Positions 21,300 to 34,900 of a stretch of 64,000 nucleotides of DNA are shown in pieces. Each line of letters begins with the position of its first letter. Position 1 is the stretch's first letter. The notes below the pieces were generated by a model. The model searched no databases and was not told the origin of the DNA. It was given only the letters and a program-made list of their open reading frames with translations. Origin of the DNA: Lycocorax pyrrhopterus obiensis (taxonomy: Eukaryota > Chordata > Aves > Passeriformes > Paradisaeidae); assembly GCA_014706295.1 (NCBI GenBank), contig JACSVZ010000003.1, forward strand, positions 204,473 to 268,472, in the 5' to 3' direction. A program made the position numbers and the translations under genes.

Positions 21300-21640
21300 G
21301 ACCTCACTGAGTACTAATTATTCCCGGCCTTATCTGCGCAGACAGATAAGGTTTTCATTAATAAACTTGACGGAGATGTGGCGGGGGCAGAGAGAGCAGC
21401 AGCCGCCGCTGAGAGCCAGGCAAGAGCTGTGGATGAACCACCAGCACGAGCGAAATGCAATCACTACAGGGAGCAATTAGGGGCCCGGCCAGCAGCGGCG
21501 GCAGCAGGGGGGGCGTGGGGACAGTAATTAGCTGCCAAGCCTGTTCCTGCTCGGCATTGCTGTGCAGGCTGTCTCCTAATTCACAGCACGCTGGAAATGA
21601 AATCGTTAGCGATCTTCCATAGGCAGGGCCTTGTTAAACC
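21300..21640. promoter_or_regulatory. candidate conserved non-coding element with GATA palindrome
   Basis: Contains GTACTAATTATTCCC, the inverted repeat at 21328-21351, TTTTCATTAATAAACTTG, AATGCAATCACTAC, GAGCAATTAGGGGCC, CAGTAATTAGCTG and CTCCTAATTCACAGC. Homeodomain cores recur through about 300 bases, including a CpG-bearing middle part. Confidence 0.45.
21328..21351. repeat. perfect 9-bp inverted repeat of GATA sites, 6-nt loop
   Basis: CCTTATCTG, spacer CGCAGA, CAGATAAGG. Each arm is a full GATA recognition sequence (AGATAAG), so this is a symmetric double GATA site. It is too short for a structured RNA gene. Confidence 0.7.
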
Positions 21641-23006
21641 TGCTATCTGGAGAGATAAACCCCGGCCGGCACGGGGAGGGGGGTGAGGGAGAAGCATCCC
21701 CCCTCACAGCCTCGCTGCACCAGCACCTCTCTGCCCTTCCCATACCCAAAGCTCTCTCCCTGTGGCACAATTCCAGGGGAATGCCTGAGAAATAGATCAC
21801 TCTTACCCGGAAAGGTGAGATAAATCTCACAGGGACTGGGTGTCTAAGAGGATCAGAGCTGTGACAGCAAGCAAGAGGCCAGGACGGGAGGTCAGCCCAG
21901 CCCCAGTCCAGGAATACGTGTTTTAAGTTCAGGTTACATCACACAAGACTGAAAAAGGGGAAAAAAATACCATTCCTAACTTTCTAGGATCTCCTTTCTC
22001 ATACCTTATCTCCCAGCTTTTCCATAAGCCAAATCCAACCTTTCTCCAGCTGTTCCAGGCAGCAGCAGCAATTTGCTCTGCTTGGCTGTAATTAGCTGCA
22101 AAACCACCTCAAAAATTGCCTGGTTGAAGAACATTTAAGGACTAAAAAAAAAAAAAAAGGAATGGAGCTGCAAGAAAGCAAGCAAAATCCATCATAGCTA
22201 ATTATTTACTCTTGCTTGTCAAAAAAAAAAGATGGATTGATGGAAGGAGTTGGTAAGCAGGACGATAGCAGGAGTGTTGTCGAAGGCAAGCACTGCAGTG
22301 GGATCCAAAAGCAGGAATTTTCATAATCTATGGGCTGTTAATTATCTAAACTGAGGTCTCTTGGAGCTGCCTGAGTGAAGATTAATTAGTTTTTGAAATA
22401 ATAGCTAAATTGATACTGGGAAGGAGTTTGGGTTCCAAAATAATGGCTGAAAATTAGCCAGCCTGTTTCTCCATTTCTCTCTGCCATGTTCAGGAAGACA
22501 TTTGTCTCTGTTGCTTTTTCAGAAAAGGGCCATTAATCAAATCAGCAGATGGTTCTTCCCAAGCCTGGGGTCTTGCAGAAACACAAAAGGGAGGAGGAGG
22601 AAGCAATCACCAATGCTAGGGGAAAAAGTCCACCAGCCCAGTGATTAGCAACTCCAGAGTCCATTTCCCTTGAAAGAGCAGGATCTGTTCAACTGGAGTA
22701 ACTCTTCTGGACACAAGGAACGTCTCCTGTGACAAGCAGGCACCTCCAGGAAAAGGATTTGTCTGTCTTTAAAACAAATTACCAGCACTAATCCCAAATA
22801 CCAGGATTTATGTCTCCTGGCTGACCCAGGTTGTCAGTGCCTGCTCAGGCTTTCACTCATGAGTGGGCCACACACATCAGACTCATCCATGCACGTCTTG
22901 GGGGTTTGTGTGCTGGCTTTGTGTACCCCTGCAGAGGCGCTCACCACCACCCTCTCCCAGCTGGCTGCATGTTCCACAGGAACATCTCCACGTAGGAACA
23001 TCTCCT

Positions 23007-23027
23007 GTCAGCACTGGTGACAGCTCT
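23007..23027 (+). promoter_or_regulatory. RE1-like site (weaker than the SRRM4 promoter RE1)
   Basis: GTCAGCACT, GG, then TGACAGCTCT keeps canonical RE1 spacing and matches 14 of 19 informative positions of TTCAGCACC NN GGACAGCGCC. It is about 18 kb upstream of SRRM4. Half-site strength is reduced (C9 and G12 changed), so binding is uncertain. Confidence 0.35.
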
Positions 23028-25911
23028 GCTGTCACATGCGGCTGGGACCATCCGAGGGGCTCAGGGGCTGTCAGATGAATACACACACAAAGAGCGCCAT
23101 GGCACACATCTTGTTTCCCAGGAAATCAGCCAGCGGGAGCCTCAGCTCCTTGGGGAAGCCCCCCAGTCGTCCCTGCCTTCCTGGGATGGCATCAGCCACA
23201 AAGCACCCTCGCAGAAGGTGCCCTCGCAGGTGGGACACTGCTCCTGAAGGGACCCTGCTGTCCCAGCTCATGGGGAAACAGGTCCATGTCACAGCCAAGT
23301 GAAGGCACAGGCAGCTGAAGGCTGCCCCATCAATCACCAGCCCCTGCTCATGGAGCCCCTTGGCTCAGAGGAGCATCTGCTCCATCACACACACAGAGCT
23401 GACACGTGTGAAACCCTTCACAGCAAGCACTGATGCACCTTGCCTTGGATTTTACGGCACAGTAAGTAACGGGGGGGAGGCAGGCACCCACCCCCTCAGC
23501 ACTGCATCCCGCCGTTCGTGGTGCTCCAACCCAGCCCTGCAGATATTCCTACCTGGATGTCATCACTCCACACATGGCTGAGGGACAGGAGGTTGTGCTC
23601 CCAAGGCCTTGTTCCCTTCCCTATCCAGCAGCCTTTAGCGAACAGGCATCACCAACAAAACCCATCCTTCCGAGCTGCTGGTTATCTTTTCACAGCCAAA
23701 CGAGGGGCACGTGGCTCAGTACGGGGCAGTCTCCTCCAGCACCTGCCAGAGCCAAGGTGCAAACTCAGACCCTCTCCATGAAGCTGACAGCCCCACCCTT
23801 TGCCACAAGGAAGGCCAGAAGCCTCCTGGGGCCCATTGCTCTGCTCCCAGCTCAGAGCAGGGACCACCCACATTCAGAGCCACCCCCACCTTACACCTCC
23901 CAGCAGCAGGATGAGACCTCAGCAGTTTGTTTGCTATGGAAGAGGCAGAAGCAGTGCTCAGAGCAGAGGTCCTTTGGATAAGAGGGAGCAGGTGACAGGC
24001 CTGCAGCAGGAGAAGCCACTCGGTTTATCAGCACAGGTCTCAGAGTATCACCCCGGTGCAGGCAGCCGGCAGCAAACAGCTCGTTAGTCACGGGGAGGCT
24101 CCTGCTGCTCTGCCAGCCCGGCTGAGCCGGCTTCTGGCCGGGAACGCTGTCCCCCACCGGCAGTAGATTAAAGGCGAGGCAGGGAGAGGGAGGGGGAGCA
24201 CTCCTTGAGGCTGCTGGTCCAGCATCATCCTCAGCTCCTGGAGCGTGTGGGCTGGGTAACCTTGTGGTCTCACCCCACTGCAATGCCTTAACTGGATTTA
24301 TCGCTCTGCCATGCGCAAGAGAAGTCAAGTGGATGCTGGATCCTTGGCCATTACTTTGATTTTTCATCCTTCACCTGCTGTGAATAAAAATAAAAATGAT
24401 GGTGAGAGCGGCAGCCCCCTAGCCCAACACGCACTGTCACCCCCAGAGCAGGGTGAGGAGCACCCATTGCTCACTGTGCCCTTCATGGTCCAACAAGCCA
24501 CTGATTTATCCCCAGGTGCCAAAAAGAAGGCAGCTGGCCAGCAATCCTTAATCAAAACAGAGGTACCTCTGCCTCGAGGAAAGGCCAGGTTCTGTGCAGA
24601 ACCCAGGAGTAGTTTCCTGACTCGGGTGTTGTCGGCCTTTCATGGATTCACCTTGTTGCCAGAAATGCACACACTCAGCTGAGAAGATACTTGAGTTGCC
24701 AAGTTTTGGGGTGTCTCTACTAAGAGCAGAAGTGGGGGAGCGCCAGGGCCCCAGGGAAGAGCTGTGTTTCAGGAGCTGTAATGGAGCTGGCTTACAGAGG
24801 CTTGGGATGCACAGCATCCACATCACCTCCTCCTCCAGTCAGGCCCTGGAAGGGCAGGCACAGCGGGCTGGGGAGCAGATCCAGCTCCAAGGCAGGATGC
24901 TGGGGCTTGCCTCCTTACAGATATCTCCATGTCTGGTGATTTCAGCTCTCCAGTCCAGCCCCAGGCTCTCTGCCGGCACACACCCGCTCCTCTGGGCTCT
25001 CCAGCCCAGCTAACACACCGGGGTGAGCACATGGTCCCTTCTCCAGATTCCTTTCCAGTTATTTCCCAGCCCCAGGCAGGGGGATGGTTTTTCATCCCCT
25101 TTCTGCAAGGTGATTAAACGCTGCACTTGTAAAACACTTCATTCTGGGAAACAAATTATGCAAAACACACTCAGTGGGATCTCACACAAATGGATACAGC
25201 TGCCTGACAGTGGGGACTCTGCTCCCAGGATTTACTTTCTGTGGGAAGCTGCCTGGCCAGCCTGCTCCATCCTGGGAAAGGGTGTTCAGCACAGAGCTCT
25301 GCTCCATCACAGCCCCCAGGGACCTCCTCTGGGAAGGGCTGACTGGTGGCACACATGGCACAGGGACAGGCTGGTCTGGAGGAGGCCTGAGCACAGCACA
25401 GAGCAGCTCTGGAGGCCCAGCACATCTGCATCTCCTGGTGTTCCTTATTTTAACCCTCATGTGGATTTTTCAGAGCACTTCTGCTGCTGTTGGCAGGGCT
25501 GCAGCACTCATGCACCATGCTGGGATGAGAGCATCTGGATGGATCTTCACTCACTGTGTTTCCAAGCAGCTCCAGGGGTGCTGTAATTGCCCACAGCCTC
25601 CACCAGCACTCTCCCAGCACCAGACCTTGCTGACCAGGCACAGCTTTCCACATCTTGGGCCACTAATGATGGGCAAGGAGGCTGCTCAGCTGCAGACAGG
25701 CACTGCCCATGGCAGGCATCGGAGGACAGAGCTCACTCTTCTGGAGTGGCTCAGGGATGCTCCAGGGGAAGGGACTGCAGGCAGTAACATGCTGGATTAG
25801 CACCAAAATCAGTCCAATCCAGAGCCTACTTTGGGTGCATCATTGTTACAAAGAAAAGAAAAAAAAAAAAAAGGAAGAAAAGAGAAATTAAGATTCCCTG
25901 CCCCCAAATGG

Positions 25912-25930
25912 CTGACTCATGAGTGACTCA
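25912..25930 (+). promoter_or_regulatory. tandem AP-1/MAF-type sites
   Basis: CTGACTCATGAGTGACTCA contains two exact TGACTCA cores (25913-25919 and 25924-25930) 11 bp apart, about one helical turn. The first sits in a near palindrome, TGACTCATGAGT. Confidence 0.45.
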
Positions 25931-28819
25931 GGCAGGGGCTAAGTTTAGCTGTCAAGCACTGCTGGGGTGAGCACTGCTGGCCGCTCCTTAACTTTCTTAT
26001 CAGACCTTTCAAGCAAACCCTTCAGCAGCTGAGGAGAGATTCTGCTCACGCTCCAAAGGGATTATGAAGCACCTCTGAAAGCTGGGACGAAGCACGTGGA
26101 TGTCCTGAGGTGCACGCGCAGCTCTCTGGTGGGGATGCAAGACCTGGGAGTGGAGACACGGCACCGAGAGCATCACGCTTGGGGAGTCACCATAGCAACA
26201 GAGAATTCTAACACCAGTTAGGTGTGGGCTCCTCTGCATCGAACTGAGGGACCTGGGGACAAGGGACTCCTCTGGTTCACAGGAGGTGGCACTGCCTGAC
26301 CCCAGTGGACAGACCCCAAATGGCTTTGCAAGTCCTGCAGGTGTTGTTCCAACAGCTCAGCCTGGCCTGGGCAGTGGAGATGCCCCCTGGGGTAGCATAG
26401 AGCTTCAACCCAGACCAATTTCCACAGCAGGGTGCCATGTTCAAGACTTTCTGATCAAAGAAAACTCTCAATTTCTGAGCAGTGATGGTATCAGCACCAC
26501 AGCCTGACCCGGCTGCGAGCTGAGTTGGCTCCCTGCCTCAATCAGACCCACTCCTGTCAGGTCAATCTTTACATAACCTCACACTAAACCTTCATCAAGC
26601 GCTTCCCAGGAACCCAGCCTGGAGAGCAGCACAGGGCTCATGGCACATCCAGAGAGCTGCTCCTCGCTCCTCTCCAGCCCCAGGCAGGAGCTGGGGGACC
26701 TGCCCACCCCAAGCCCCCCACGCTCCCAACTGCTGCTGCCCTGGGCCATGGCAGGAATGGGAACAGATTCCCACAGGGTCACTGTCAAATGAGCTGAAGG
26801 CATCATCCCTTCTCCACAGAGAACACCACACACTCAGCTTTTCCAAGTCCAATAGCATTACTGAGAGCTTTTTTCTTTCCCCTTTTTCTTTTTCATATGC
26901 TAAAAATCAATTCCTCCTCCTCACTGCTAGTAATTCCACTGAAGTTTCTCATCCCATTGTTTCCTTCCCTTCACAATTTCTACATTTTCCAGGCTCTGTA
27001 CTGGATGAAGTGCTATCCATTCCCTCTTTCTACATATTTTTTTTACACATTTTTGGCTCGTGGTGGCCACTCTGGCCAGGAGACATGCTCTGGCACTCAC
27101 TTCCCTGGCTAGGGACATTCCCTTTTCATCAGACAGCTTCCAGGAAGCCCTGGGAGCCACAGAAACTTGGGCAGGTCTGTGTTCATGCCTTTCTTCAGCA
27201 TCCAACCTCCCCTTTTATTTATGGGTAGAGAAGGGCAGCGATTCGGCTGCTTCCTCCCAGTCTGGAGGGAGAGGGGGGCAATGCACATCTGCAGAGGGGA
27301 GATAAGGGAATGGGGCACCTCCAGTGCCTGGGATCTTATTAAAGGAGAGTTGGCTAGCGAGATCCTATCGCTGCCCAGAAATATCTGTGACTTTATCCTT
27401 GACAAACGCAGACAAATCAAGCGAGCAGGGTGAGCAGGCTGGGCACTGCTGTGGGGCAGGGTGGGCAGGGAGCGAGGGGAGGCTGCCCCCTCTGCAAGGG
27501 ACCCCGAGTCACACTGTCCCCTGGCCAGCGTCACTGGTGACGGATAAGCCTGTAGCAGCTCGGACCTGGCAACTGTTTGAGCACACGGCAGTGCCAGACC
27601 TGCTGCCCACGGTGTAGAGCTGGGGTTTAAACCTGCCAGCCCCCCACTCATTCAGGGACACAGGGGACAGGGACAGCTCCTGGATGGCCACGGCACCACC
27701 TCCCAGCCCTGCAGCCTGGCTCAGTCAGTCCCATCTCCCACTGCCAGCCCCATGGGTGCAGCTGGTGAACCGTGCCCCAGAATTCCCCCCCACCCCCCGC
27801 CCCGTGCTGCTTCCGCAGGAAGAGCACAGTTGATTTGCCAAGGTTTGTTCCCACCTCTCTGTTCCATGGCAGAGGGAATCGGGCACCACAGCAGCTGATA
27901 AGCAGCTGCACAGAGCCAGGTTTTGCTCCAGCAAAGCCCAGAATGAGTTGCAGCCAGGTGAAGCTCAGATTTCCAGATCCTTTACTTCTGCCCTGACACC
28001 TGGGAGCCCAATTTGTCTCTGATACCATCATGTGCTGCTTGTTCCTCTTAGGAATAAGCACAAGGCAGACAGCAGTGCAGGGAGGAATCCCTGCCAACAA
28101 ACACCACTCATGCTGGACACAGCCAAGAGGAGCCACAGGGAGAGGACCCAGTGCCAGAAGCTCCTTTCTGCCAGGGCAAAGCTCACTTTGTCCCTGCTGC
28201 AGTTTGGCAAAGGGGTTTTGGAGGGCAGCAGGAGCCTCACTGATGCTTGTGGGGCACAGACAGGAGCAAACAACAGCCAAGCAGTGACAGCAGTCTTCTT
28301 GGCAGACTAAACACCGCAAAAGCCATGAGTAACTGCAATAAATTCTCCTCACCCTTTGAAAGGGAAGGCAGGTGTGCAGGAGCCTGCTCTGAGCCCTCCC
28401 GGGAAGGCAGAGAGGATGCAGCTCCTCACCATGACCACTCTAAAAAGCCTGTGCACAGCTGCCAGCTCGTGGCAATCACCACAGGGGCTTTGGTGCCACC
28501 TCGAACTTCATCCTCCCCTGCACAGCATGTGCCCTTCCCACTGCTCCAGAGAAGGGGGGCAAACACGGAGCCCCCACAGCTGGGCATGTGGGCAGAGCGT
28601 GACAGAGTGGGCTCTGCTCCCAGGGGAGGCTTCCCAGCAGTGCTTGGGAACGAGCTGTGCTGGCCAGGAGAGCTCTGGGAGAGGGCGGCTGAGCTGGAGA
28701 CACCTGAGGGAGCAGAACAGGCCAAGCACGGCAGCAGGGAATGGACACGAACATCAGTGGAAGGAGTTCAGAGGAAGGAGCACTTCAGGAACAGGGAGAC
28801 AGAAACGGCTGCCAGGAGT

Positions 28820-28915
28820 TCACAGAAACACAGAATGGATTGGGTGGGAAGGGACCTGAAAGATCATCTACCTCCAACCCGCCTGCCATGAGCAGGGACA
28901 CCACAAGTTGACCAA
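28820..28915 (-). mobile_element. CR1 LINE 3'-end fragment
   Basis: CACAGAATGGATTGGGTGGG, AAGGGACCTGAAAGATCATC, CTCCAACCCGCCTGCCATGA and GCAGGGACACC follow the avian CR1 3' end in reverse orientation. About 95 bases remain. Confidence 0.92.
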
Positions 28916-31900
28916 GAGCAGCAATATTTGGGGAAATGAGCAGGCCCCGGTATGCCAAAGCAAAGGATGGGAAAAAGCTTCTGTCAGCTCTCCTCACCCT
29001 CTGTAAACACCACCCTGGGAGCTCCTTGCCTGGGATCACAGCCTGCCCAGCTCAGTGGGGCAGGAACATATCCCACATGGCGGAAAACACGTTTCTGGGA
29101 AAGCACAACACATCCAACCAGCCAGCAAAGTGTGTCAGCAGCTTGCGGCTCTGAGGGTGACAGCCCAAACACCACCAGGACACCTCCCAGACAACAAGGC
29201 CAACCTACCTTGAGAAGCAGCCCTGCAGCTGGAGAGAATTCCTTGTGCTTCTCAGCATTACAGAGCAGCCCTGCTCCTTCTGGACTCCCCAATTCCTTAC
29301 TCAGGCATCTCTGCATCCCACTGTGGTGGAGGCAGGGAAGCCCCTTTGGGTGACACAGAGACCTGGCCTATTGCCATCAGCTCCCCTCTGCAGGCCCACA
29401 GCTGCCCCCATGTCCCAGCACATGCCACCAGAGGGGATCAGGGACATTCAGGGATCCAGGGATGACGGCAGGAGAACACGGTTCTGGCTTGGTGCTAAGT
29501 TTTGCACTGTGCTGCACTAACCCAGACTAAATTATCATTTACACTGCTGATTTCCAGCTAATAGAATAAAAAACACAACTGGCGAGCGGCAGCAGAGAAC
29601 TTCTTCCTGTGACAGCTGCCAAGGGAACCCAGACCCTTTTCCTTTAGCCCCTCTGCTCTGACACAAGGGCAGGTTCCCAAGATACCCCAGCTGGGCATGT
29701 GTCACCAGCACCAGAGTGGCAGGGAACAGCCAGTGCTCCTAACACAGCTCCAAGCTGGTTATGGAAGGAGAGTCTATTTAAAGGAGTCAGAGCCTTTCTA
29801 GCCTACCTTCCTTTGAAAGGAAAAAAGCCCACCTAAATATATCCTCCCAGAATTAGAGCTTTTAACCTGCCTGCCTCCTGCAGCCCATTGTCCGGCACAC
29901 CGAGAGCTGTTTCCCTGGAAATGGCAGTGCAGGCTAATTGCTGTTTCAAGCCTTTCCTCCTACAGAGCAGAGCAGCAGCCTCGGAATGCCGTTCCCATCT
30001 CTGACAGCTCTCTGTCAGAACAGGCTTCCCAACCTATTTCTCCCCGGTTTTCTCCCCGGACAAGCAAGATTTAATCAGAAGCATTTCCCTACAGAAGCCA
30101 CCCGAGGGCGTGTGCAAAGGTGGGGGCTGCTGGGGACACACAAGGGGACTGACAGCTCCAGGGGAGCTCAGGGGACCCTCAGCAGTGGGATGAACCTGAA
30201 GCCTTCCCTGCAGGTGAGTCAAGGCAGCCAAGCAAAGAAAAAATGTAAACAGGAGGAAAAGCACATCTGATGTGGTTTTTCACCTAAGCTCCTGAGAAGA
30301 GCAGGTTGTCAGAAGGCAGGAGGGGCATTGCAGTGACAGCTTCTTATTTGATGTAATTGCTACACCTCAGGAAAAAAAAAAAAGAAAAAAAAAGCCTTAT
30401 CATGAGCCAAGATGATTTTCCCTCAAGAAATCCTTGAGGTTCGGTGTTTCCATTGAGCTCTGCAGAGGAGAGCCCTGCTCCCAGTCAGCAGCTGGGGCTG
30501 GGAAGGCACTTCGTGGAAAGGGAGGATGCTGGGGAGGAATGCGGCCCGGCAGTGCCCTGTTTGGGCACAGCCACGTGCAGGGTGTGCAGCCACATCTCTC
30601 CTTCATCGGCTGGAACACATCAGGGACTTGGTTCCTCGCTGCAGCAGAGCCGGGCTGGAGATGCTCACACACAGCAGGTGTTTGCTCTGGCAGCCTCCCC
30701 CTTACCAGCCACAGCCACAGCCCTGCCTGCTAGGACAGACCTGCCAGACCCAGGCACAACGGGAATCACCTGCAAGAGGAGCCATCCAGAGCCCCGCGGC
30801 TCCTCCTGCCTGGAGCTCCTCACACAAACCCCACAGAGGGCAGAGATTGGGTGTCTGGAGAAGCTGAGGTGCTTGGATCCATTGAAGAAGCACTTGGAGG
30901 GAGTTTTGGGGAGGCTTTGCCAAGTCGGAAAGGGACCTGGAGCTGTGCAACAATATCCCTGCAGTTTGAGTCAAATGTCTGGGTGGGCAACACCCCCACA
31001 GCCTTGCTCTGCTCCAGCCCTTCTTGTCTGCAGGTCTGGTCAGGATTTCCAAGGGGAGAGACCCCAATGAAGAAAATTCCTGGGCTCTTTGCTGGCGCAC
31101 AACAGCACTGTGAGCAATCACCTCCGAGGTTAATTAGATAAGGTTCTCCAACAAGGTCTCTGGCAGAGCAGGAGTTCCTTTCCTCTGCATTAAGCTGTTT
31201 TTTAACCTTCTGACAGGTCTCAACATCGCAGTGCCCCCATGGCACCGCTGACCATTACAGGGGATCTGCTGCAGGACATCAGATGTGAGCTGCAGAGAAC
31301 CACGAGCAGCAGAGAAAGAAATAAGAGCTGAACAAGTTTAGAAATTGTCAGCTCTAGCAGCAGCCCCAGAGTCCAGCCAGGGTCTGGGGTGAGTGCAGCA
31401 GCAGGAGACCCTGCCCTGGTCATGCACACAGAAAACAAGTCATGCAGAAAAAGAACAAGGAGGAAAACACTCTGCTCTCTACCCCCATGCAGACCCTTCT
31501 GTCTGACCTGATCTCCCCACTAACTCATCTGCATCCACAGCCTCTGCTCCTCAGCTGCCTGCACAGCCCAGGAGACGGCAGAGAGCCAAGATCCTGGCTC
31601 CAAGATATTAACCCGATTCCTTGTGACTGGGTAACCCTTCCTCAGCCCACTCCAGCCTCCCCCAGGGCTGGCAGGGCTGCGGTGCTTCACAACTGCACAG
31701 CGCCACAGCTCCAGAAAGCTTGGGTTGCTCCCTCTTCTTCTGTGGCTTAATGGAAATGCATAATAAGATCTCAGCACGAGCTGAGGAAATTGCCTTCCTT
31801 TATCATGCCAGTGCCTTGCCCAGGCTAGTTGGGGAAGGAGAACACAAGTAACAGCCAGAACACTCTTCTCCTGCGGGCAGCAGAGCCCTGCAGTGAAGGC

Positions 31901-34900
31901 GACAGCAGCCCCTTTGCCCCTCAGATCTCCATTTCATTTGCATTTTAAGTTTGGGGACTGCTGAACTCAAGCCCTACAAAGGGCAGGGGATGCTCCAGGG
32001 CCAGATTCCTGCTCTGCCGGTCAGTCAGGAGAGGGAAGCCATGCTCCCTGCAGCCCCTGCTCACCACATCACGAGGCATCACCAAGTGCATGAGGAAGAG
32101 GTCAGGATCAAGAAACAAAACCAGAAACCCTCTGGCAGCATCCTGGCATGCTCAGCCTAGGAAGAAGGAGGTCATGCTTCTCCATGGATACTTGGACAAG
32201 GATATTAAAGAGGATCATCACAGCAGGCAGGCAGTGGTCCAAACTGATGGGTTTCAGGCATTTCAGAAGCCAGAACTTGCCTGCAGGAGCTCCCAGAAAT
32301 TATCCCAACAGCACAGAGTTCACTAAAGCACCAGCGCCTCTTCCTGCAAGATCCTCTGTAACAAATGCCCCAGTAGCATTCCAGATGGCCAATCCATCCA
32401 GGCTGCCATCCCTACCCGCTCCTGGGAGTGTGGAACTCTTCCTGTGCCCACAAACAGGAACTATGGATCAGGCTCAACTGGAGACTGTGGCTGGGTACAA
32501 CCGTGTCCTTGGCAGGCTCTGCAGGGCTGAGGAGGAGGAGGAGGAGGAGCATCTCAGGAGGCTGCCACAAGATAAAACCAGAATATTTTGCAATAATTTG
32601 TCAAAGTCTGCAGGAAACATTGGAGTTTTGGCAGTGCCTCTGGAGCCAAACCAAAACCAGGATCTCACAGTCCTAAATAAACACACTCACCCCCACAGAT
32701 CCCAGTCCCATGTGAGGGGAAGGGGAGCAGTTCTGTTTCCCTGTTTTCCAGTGGTCCTTGGGAAGCATAAAAAGATGGAGGCAGTGGTTTGGCACTTTGA
32801 TGAATCTCCAGCTTATTTCTCTAAAGAGCCATCAGGGAGCCTCTCCTGAAGGTGTTGCTGGTGTAGATGGCAAGACACAGCCTAGTGGTCCAGGAGCTGG
32901 AGAAGGGAGAGCTGCTCCACCCCCAAAATGCGGGAGGCTGCTCACTTCTCTAAACCCGACCCCAGCTGGAGACAAAATGGAGATGAGACTGGATGAGGGT
33001 GGCAGGTGTTGCAGTCTCCTCGTTCCTGTTTGGACACTCTCTCAGCATGGGGCTGGAGGTCTCTGCCCCACAGCCCAGCTCATCCTGGAGGAGCCGGTGT
33101 TCCAGGTAAACAGCTCAGCCCCCTCTAGAGGAATTGGCCACAGGGCTACATGTCAGCAGAGCTTCAGTTCAGCATCGCTGCAGCTCTGAGCAGCAGCCTG
33201 TGCCAGGGAGAGAAGGGAAAACACAGCCTGAAGCCATCATGCTGCACAGATGCCATCCCCGGTGCTGGCAGCCTGAAGGATGAGCGTGTAGGGCCTCGTT
33301 TGCTTTGGCCTCATTGATTTTCTGCAGCTCTGCCCTCAGATCCACAGTGAGGTGGCTTGTCCAGACTTGCAGGAGCTCTGGAGCAGGATGAGGACACCCA
33401 ATCCTTCCAGGACAAACGAAAGGGAACAACTGAGACAGCAAAGGCACCGCGGGACGTTTGTGTTGACACAGCCATGAAGAGAGGATGGCATTCCTGCCCC
33501 TGGCCTGTTTCCATGGCCCAGCACAGGGACTGCCTTGAGCAAAAGCTGGGGTGTCTGGGTGAGAATCAGCTCCTGGTATCCCTGGGAGGCACGATACACC
33601 CAGAGTCAGCCCTGGCTGCCACACTCAGGCTTTTCAAGCCTCTCAGATCCCAGCCTGGAAAGCAAACTGCAGCAATTACTGGCTCTTGCTGCTGTGAATG
33701 GCAACACTCTGTAAATAAATTACATCTCGGAAATTAATAAGTGTTGCCTAAATGGGGTTTAGCATCTTAAATTCCTGAAAATCTTTGTAAGATGACAGAA
33801 GACGAAGAAGAAGGGAAGATATTTACTTGGCTGGAGAGCCCTAGTCTAGCCCTAGCAGTAGGCAGGACACCCGAGGAGACTCAGCCCTGCCTGTTACGGG
33901 GTTGTCATGCTCCAGCACCGGAATATGTCCATACATCCTGAGGTCAGACCAATTTTACTCCTGGCAGCAGAGCAGCAGTGCTGCAAATGGCTTTTAAATA
34001 CCAAGCTAGAGCTCGAGTGCTTCCAAGGCAGAGCACCAGGGATTAAGAGAGACCAAACCAGAGAGCAGCTGCCAAGCCGGGCCTTTGTACATGAGGCAGA
34101 GAACCTTTGGCATTCAGCATTTGCACTGGAGGAAGCTCAGTGTTCCTCTCCTCCTCCTGACAGCTCTTTGGTGTGTCCCACCATCACCATGGTGAGAGCT
34201 GGATGAGCTTTGGTTACCTGGGAGCACTCAGAGCCTCTGGTGCTGTGTGGGGAAATCATTTTGCAGCCAAAATCCTGCACAGATTCCCAGCAGATGATTC
34301 CCCTGGCACCAGGCTGGCAGCTTCCTCCAGGCTGCCACCTCTCCCATGCCAAGTCTGCTCCATCCAGCCTCCGAGCAATCTGTCCCTGTGCAGGGAGCAA
34401 GGTGTTGTCCAGATCTTTCCCTTGCCTGGAGCACACGTGGAGTTGTGCCTGATGAGAAGCAAGTCAGAGCCACACGTCTGTGTGATGCTGATTATTTTTG
34501 CTTTCCTTCAAATTTCTCCCAGCTGCCTCCCAGACAGCCCAGGGTTCTCAAGGGGCTCCGTCTCCCAGCCTGTTACTGGGAGATCAGGAGACAGATAACT
34601 GAGACAAGAGCATTTTCCAGACATCCAGCTCCCTGGGGCTGATCCCTGAGGATCCCTCAGTGCCTGCTGATGGACACACATCCCATGGCACACAGAACTG
34701 GAATTGCTGTGGAGCCACTGTCCCCCTCCCCACACAGGTATCCTGAAGGTGAAAGCACTAATCCCCTTTTCTCCTGCCCTCATCATTAACACATCCAGGT
34801 GAGCAGCAAACACAGCCCCTGACACTGAGCACTGGTTTTCCTCTCCACTAACTCCTGGGGGCCCGGCACAGAGAAACCTTAATGGATCCGACACAACTCT

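Larger units (their letters stand above)
21641..28819. other. intergenic, mostly featureless
   Basis: Unique DNA of moderate to high GC. It includes an A15 tract (22144-22158), an A-rich tract (25851-25885), an RE1-like site (23007-23027), a double AP-1 site (25912-25930) and a C-rich G4-type run (27785-27803). There is an AT-richer segment with TTAATTATC / GATTAATTAG text at 22,310-22,460. No exon, transposon or RNA gene was recognised. Confidence 0.5.

Noticed and set aside
25851..25885. A-rich tract as a possible retropseudogene tail
   Set aside because: No recognisable gene body or target-site duplication precedes it.
30371..30393. A-rich tract as a possible SINE tail
   Set aside because: No SINE body, tRNA-like A/B boxes or flanking duplications were seen.
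32148..32849. 233-codon plus-strand open frame
   Set aside because: No domain, no splice context, a GAG triplet run in the middle and composition like other chance frames of this interval.
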